In this document: piece after piece, positions 59,881 to 64,000 of the stretch
How the letters are laid out: every line of letters starts with the position of its first letter
How positions within the stretch are numbered: the first letter of the stretch is position 1
Assembly: GCA_021442155.1 (NCBI GenBank)
Contig: CM038222.1
Coordinates: forward strand, 59,804,266-59,868,265
Direction: 5' to 3'
Length of the DNA stretch: 64,000 nucleotides
Source of the DNA: Cymbidium sinense
Taxonomy: Eukaryota; Streptophyta; Magnoliopsida; Asparagales; Orchidaceae
The notes under the pieces: generated by a model
Seen by the model: only the letters and a program-made list of their open reading frames with translations
What the model was told of the DNA's origin: nothing
Database searches by the model: none
Made by a program: the position numbers and the translations under genes

Positions 59881-61423
59881 ACTTCGCGCCGCCAATCCCA
59901 GTCGTGCCACAGAATTCGCCGGTAATACTCGTCGCCGCCCGCTGCCACAATGCTAATCGGCATCGCTGCCAACCCTGTCGCCGAACCACTTCGCCGGTTA
60001 TCGCCACGTACCGCCATACCGGCCACCGCTGGCTGATTGTCGTCGGTCACACGCGCTGACTCTGGTCGGTACCGCCGCTGACTATCGCCGGATTTGCTGG
60101 TTACACCACTGCTGCCGGCTATCCTCGCCATTACGGACGCTCAAAATCATTGCTCGGTTCGCATGCTGCCGCTGACCATTTTATCGGCCGCTAACCACCA
60201 TCGCGTATGCTGCGACCATCGCTGTCTCTTTCGCGGTCACCACCATCGCCGCCGGCCATCTCCTAATACTATCGACGTGGCTGCCACCATCGACTATGCC
60301 ATACGCTGACCAATTCTGCTTTGCCGCCAACCATAGCGCCACTGCCGCTACCATACCACCATTATCCCGCTACCACCATCATCGCTGGGTTCCTGCCGGT
60401 CAATTTGCCGCGCCAGGCCAAACACCACTGTCCGGCCGCCACCATCGCCAAGTATCATCGCTGCCAACCTCGTTCGATTATCGTCGCCCAACCCAAACGG
60501 TCCACGAGTATATCGCTTCTTCGAAAGAATGACACGATGTATGTACGCTTTGATCGCTTAAACGGACGGTCCACGAAAATAGCTGGCGCTGAGAAAATTG
60601 TACGGCAGATGTATATCTGCTCTTGACGCTCCAAGCCAAACAGGCGTAACGAGGGAAAACCGAGCTTCATCATAATGCAAGCCTTGATCGCTTTAAACCC
60701 TCACAAATCCAACGCCTTGAGGGAAAATCGGAGCCTCGCCAGATGAATATGGGTCAGCTTCCAAACCCGATTTACAGCAGAACGCTCTTCGAGAAAACCG
60801 AGTCGCCAGATCCACGGCCTGATCAAGTCCACTCAAGAAAGAGACTAAAGCATTGAAGAGTGTGCTCTTCCCCCTGGAGTTTTATAAACCCTTATAAAGG
60901 ATAAAATTGTCAAAACCGCCAAAATCGCTAAAAAAATCCCGTTGGAAGCTTGCAAGGCCTGCCGGGTTTCGCCAATCACGCTCCTCAACATGGCCCCGGC
61001 GCCAGCTCACGTACCGGCGCTGTTCGCCAGTATCAGATTTGCCGCTCGCTGTAGCGTACCTGCCGCTCATACTCACCACCGGGCCAGACGTTGTGGACCA
61101 ATCCGTTCGCAAGATTTAATCATCAGAATCGAATCGATATATGATTTCACAGCTCGTTCCTGCATGGTTCTGCTTGCGGACGCTCGGCCTCAGCGGCGTT
61201 CAGCTCTTTGGGTCATGTAAGGTCCCGTGACTAAGATCATAATCTCTTCGTGTCTGCATACCACACACATCCATGCGATATGCTTTATAATTCATAATTT
61301 TGGCTGCTCATGAATATCTGTTTCAAATGATTGTAAAAGGACTCTCATTGAAGAATTTGCTATTTTCAAGATATATATATTTTTGGATGGCTAATGTCAT
61401 CCAAAAATAGAAAGAAAATAGAC
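59881..61423 (+). other. GC-rich region and tail of E2, no supported gene
   Basis: This parallels 48.36-49.86 kb of E1, with repeated 'caccatcgcc' words, a 'gatcgctt..aacggacggtcc' repeat near 60.55 kb and the shared tail. Open frames of 70-101 codons on both strands are by-products of base composition. Confidence 0.55.
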
Positions 61424-62093
61424 AGAAGAAAATTCTACTAGCACGAATCTTGATGTTGAAAGCAAGATCCAAGAAGTTGAAACTAGTCAAAATCAAGAAC
61501 TTAAAATATCGGAAACTTTATGGGATATCGAAACCCTAAATAGCTCTCAAATGAAGTGTATAATAAAGGCAAATCCAACAAGAAGATATTACAAAATTTC
61601 ATTTGATCATTCAAATAAAATACATCAAATGATCAAAGGAATCATTCTGAGCCATCCGGGGATTCGATTATGTGAGAGATACTCCTCCAATCTATAAATA
61701 CCATCATTACTCATATAGAGTCAAGAGAGAGAGAGAGCTCTAAAGCTTGAAGATTCTCCAAGCACAATCCGCCACCACTCATCTCGTCACAACTGCCGCC
61801 ATACCGCATTGCCCGTCGTCAATCGTCTGCCTCCATCATAACAACCTTCATCGCCGCCGATGTCACTGCTCACCATTAATCGACCACTGCATCGCACACC
61901 GGAACTTGTTTATGTTTGCTCTTCTATAACTCAGAATCTTAATTCGGAAGATTTTACACTGCAGATTTTTCCTCTTTTCGAGGTTTTCCACATAAAATTC
62001 TAAGTTTTTTTCTTCACTTTAAATAAGTATGCTAGATTTCACAATAAAGCTAAGACAACGCTTATATCAGAACTGATTTTCTATCACGCAACA
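61424..62093 (+). repeat. 3' LTR of E2
   Basis: The LTR aligns with the other LTRs through 'gcacgaatcttgatg', 'catcaaatgatcaaaggaatc', the TATA box (61693-61700) and (GA)n text, and ends 'cacgcaaca'. Its start is not a clear TG, so the left edge is approximate. An 'aataaa' lies near 62042. Confidence 0.6.
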
Positions 62094-63422
62094 GACATAA
62101 ATATTGGTTTCCTCTAAAGATACAAAATCGATACTTGCTTTGTTTAAATGGACTGAGAGTCTGAGGCTTCATCAACTCGTGGCCATGGAAAAATCTCTGA
62201 ATTGTGTAGAAGCTTTTTATAAACAGCATCAGCGGAGATAGCTTATATTAGCTCTTCAAAGCACATCGTCTGGCTTAAAATACAGTTATATCACAGCAGC
62301 TTAACAGCAGTTTCAGTTTCTGTTCTTCACGACCGTTATAGACAGATAATTGGAAGTCTTATCTCTACTAATAATAATAATAATGCAATGTTTGCAGAAC
62401 CACAGTATCTATAAGACGATGGCAAATATTAGTGAACTTTCAATATAATTTGTCTTTAGCATATTCAGTTAACCGATTATAAAGTGAGTTAGCTTTGAAT
62501 AATTAAGCTATTAAAGCTGCTGAATGATTTTGACGATTCTACTTTTACAGTAGAAATACTGTTGTTTCTTGTAAAAATATTTAGATAATAAATATTTTTT
62601 TGTCATGAATTGATATTTTTTTATTGAGAACTGAGATCACAATTATTATCCATTTATATATTTAATATTTAAAATTTATTTTACTTTAAAAATTAATTAT
62701 ATTTTTTTAATTAAATATTAAAAATTAGGAAAATTTATATATATAATGCATAATTCTTATGCATTTACATATCTAATACCTAAAATTTAATATTTATAAA
62801 TACAATACTATTCTATGCATAAAAAGGTGAATTTCACTTTAAAAAATTAATGATTATGTTATTTTTGTTATAATAGTAAATATTTTGATGATGTTTATGT
62901 AAATATGAAAATTTAGAGGTTACATGTATAAATATATAAAAATTGTATGTATAAATGCCCATTTTACTTTAAAAAATAATTATAGTGTTAACTTTTTTTA
63001 TGAAATATTAAATATTTGAGTACTATTTATGCAAATATACAATTTTAAATATCAGTTATGTAAATATTTAAAAATTGGGTGCTATGGCATATGTGTGAAT
63101 ACAACGGCCTGATTTTTTTAAAAATAAAATAAAATGTCTTCCTATTTTAACCCTGACATTGCCCAAAGAACAGGAGAAAGTGGAAAGTAAAATTCTATGA
63201 TTTTATACTTAATTAGACTCCATCAATATTACTGTCATTTATAAGAAATGGGATTAGGTTTAATAATGATGAGATTCATTGGGCATATCGTTGGTAACTC
63301 AACTTCTTAATCCCCTAATTAAGAAAAGATTAATTAATTCGAGTTTGATTATATGAAGTTAACGTGATTTGTAAGGTAAGGGTTAATGATCATTATTTTA
63401 TTTTATTTTACTTTATTATTTA
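62094..63422. other. AT-rich intergenic region, no gene recognised
   Basis: A degenerate repeat of phrases like 'tacatatctaatacctaaaattt' and 'tttactttaaaaaataatta' runs from 62.6 to 63.1 kb. A (TAA)n run lies near 62.37 kb. Confidence 0.5.
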
Positions 63423-64000
63423 TTGATATGACCCTGAAAATTTCTCGAGTCGAAGCACGAATCTTGATGCCGAAAGCAAGTTAATTAAATCAAAACTAAT
63501 GAGCAAAGACTTAAAATATCATTGGAAACTTTAAGACATCGGTTAAATTAAAAAAGCTCTCAAATATGGAGTGTTTATAGTCAAATCGAGTGTCTCGTGC
63601 CCAACAAAGCCAAAAGATCTTATAATTCATATCATTTGAGCATTCAAATACACAAAATACTTCATATGATCGAGGGAATCATCATGAGAGCCATCCGACG
63701 GAGGAGTGGTTCGGATTTTGCATGTATGTTTAGAGACTACCTCCACCTATAAATAACCCCTCATTACGTATGAGGGAGGCCAAGAGAGAGAGAGCTCTAA
63801 AGATTCTTCAAGCATAATCGTGCCACCACTCGACGGTTGTTAACCACCGCCCCCATCGACCACCCCGATCGCCGCCGTCGACCGCGTTTGCCATCATCAC
63901 CGACCACTATCGCTCTATATCATCGCCAACATCGCGCCAACATTATTTTCAACATCGCCGCCAACATCGCTGCCAACATTGCTATACAAGAATCGTTATC
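63423..64000 (+). repeat. LTR of a third family member (E3), cut by the window end
   Basis: The LTR starts TGATATGACC, then 'gcacgaatcttgatg', 'atagtcaaatcgagtgtctcg', 'gagggaatcatc', the TATA box at 63748-63755 and (GA)n at 63787-63797. The last 150 bases hold 'aacatcgccgccaacatcgc' repeats. Whether it is a solo LTR or the 5' LTR of a complete element cannot be told. Confidence 0.7.

Larger units (their letters stand above)
57521..62093 (+). mobile_element. Internally deleted gypsy element E2, two LTRs, no gag or pol
   Basis: The 5' LTR (57521 to ~58216) and 3' LTR (~61424 to 62093) flank 3.2 kb. That interior matches E1 from just after gag: 'accttaatctcaaaa' (58363, compare 46985), the minisatellite (58472-59880), the GC-rich CATCGCC region (59881-60700) and the tail with 'gagtgtgctcttccccc' (60.86 kb). 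The primer-binding site and gag of E1 are missing. Small deletions relative to E1 are very frequent, while CG-rich words survive. Five-base flanks (ttcaa / gacat) do not match, so the target duplication is lost or the ends are slightly misplaced. Confidence 0.72.

Noticed and set aside
1..64000. tRNA, rRNA and other structural RNA genes
   Set aside because: I looked for the T-loop box (GGTTCGAATCC-like) and conserved rRNA text by eye and found none. A tRNAscan or Infernal run would be decisive.

Overview
This is plant nuclear DNA and contains very little host coding sequence. It is AT-rich and packed with nested, decayed LTR retrotransposons. Other evidence for a seed plant is an RTE-type LINE, a small hAT-like element and one GRAS-family gene. 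Wording in the GRAS domain is most like monocot SCARECROW-LIKE 23, so a monocot is my best guess. The sequence does not let me name the species.

Layout. From 1 to 42.7 kb the window is a nest of very large Ty3/gypsy elements. A minus-strand Tat-lineage (Ogre/Retand-like) element runs from about 18 kb down to 0.3 kb. Its order is gag, protease, reverse transcriptase, RNase H, extra RNase H, integrase, then a 3' tandem-repeat region. It has stops, frameshifts and a mutated RT catalytic motif. Its RNase H region is split by a 6.7-kb LTR-like unit (5.2-11.94 kb), which itself carries a 630-bp hAT-like insertion with an 8-bp target duplication. Three plus-strand copies of the same LTR-like unit follow (19.4-27.1, 28.1-36.9 and 36.9-42.7 kb). 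Two of them are preceded by arrays of short hairpins.

From 42.7 to 45.8 kb there is AT-rich spacer and a 5'-truncated RTE LINE with a perfect 15-bp target duplication. From 45.8 to 50.65 kb lies a second, smaller gypsy family with gag but no recognisable pol. It has a ~88-bp minisatellite, a GC-rich tail, a polypurine tract and a 3' LTR. Its relative at 57.5-62.1 kb keeps both LTRs and the array but has lost gag. Another LTR of the family enters the window end at 63.4 kb.

Between these two elements sits the only clear host gene, an SCL23-like GRAS transcription factor on the minus strand (54.44-55.77 kb). Its C-terminal three quarters is intact. The conserved N-terminus lies 156 bp upstream of the longest ORF's first ATG, in the same frame but cut off by a stop, and the first leucine-rich region is damaged by small deletions. 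It is either a recent pseudogene or has assembly indels.

The most unusual signal is that three unrelated tandem arrays (0.43-0.94, 18.95-19.4 with 27.1-27.7, and 47.1-48.3 kb) are built of short inverted repeats. Their two arms change together from unit to unit while staying complementary.
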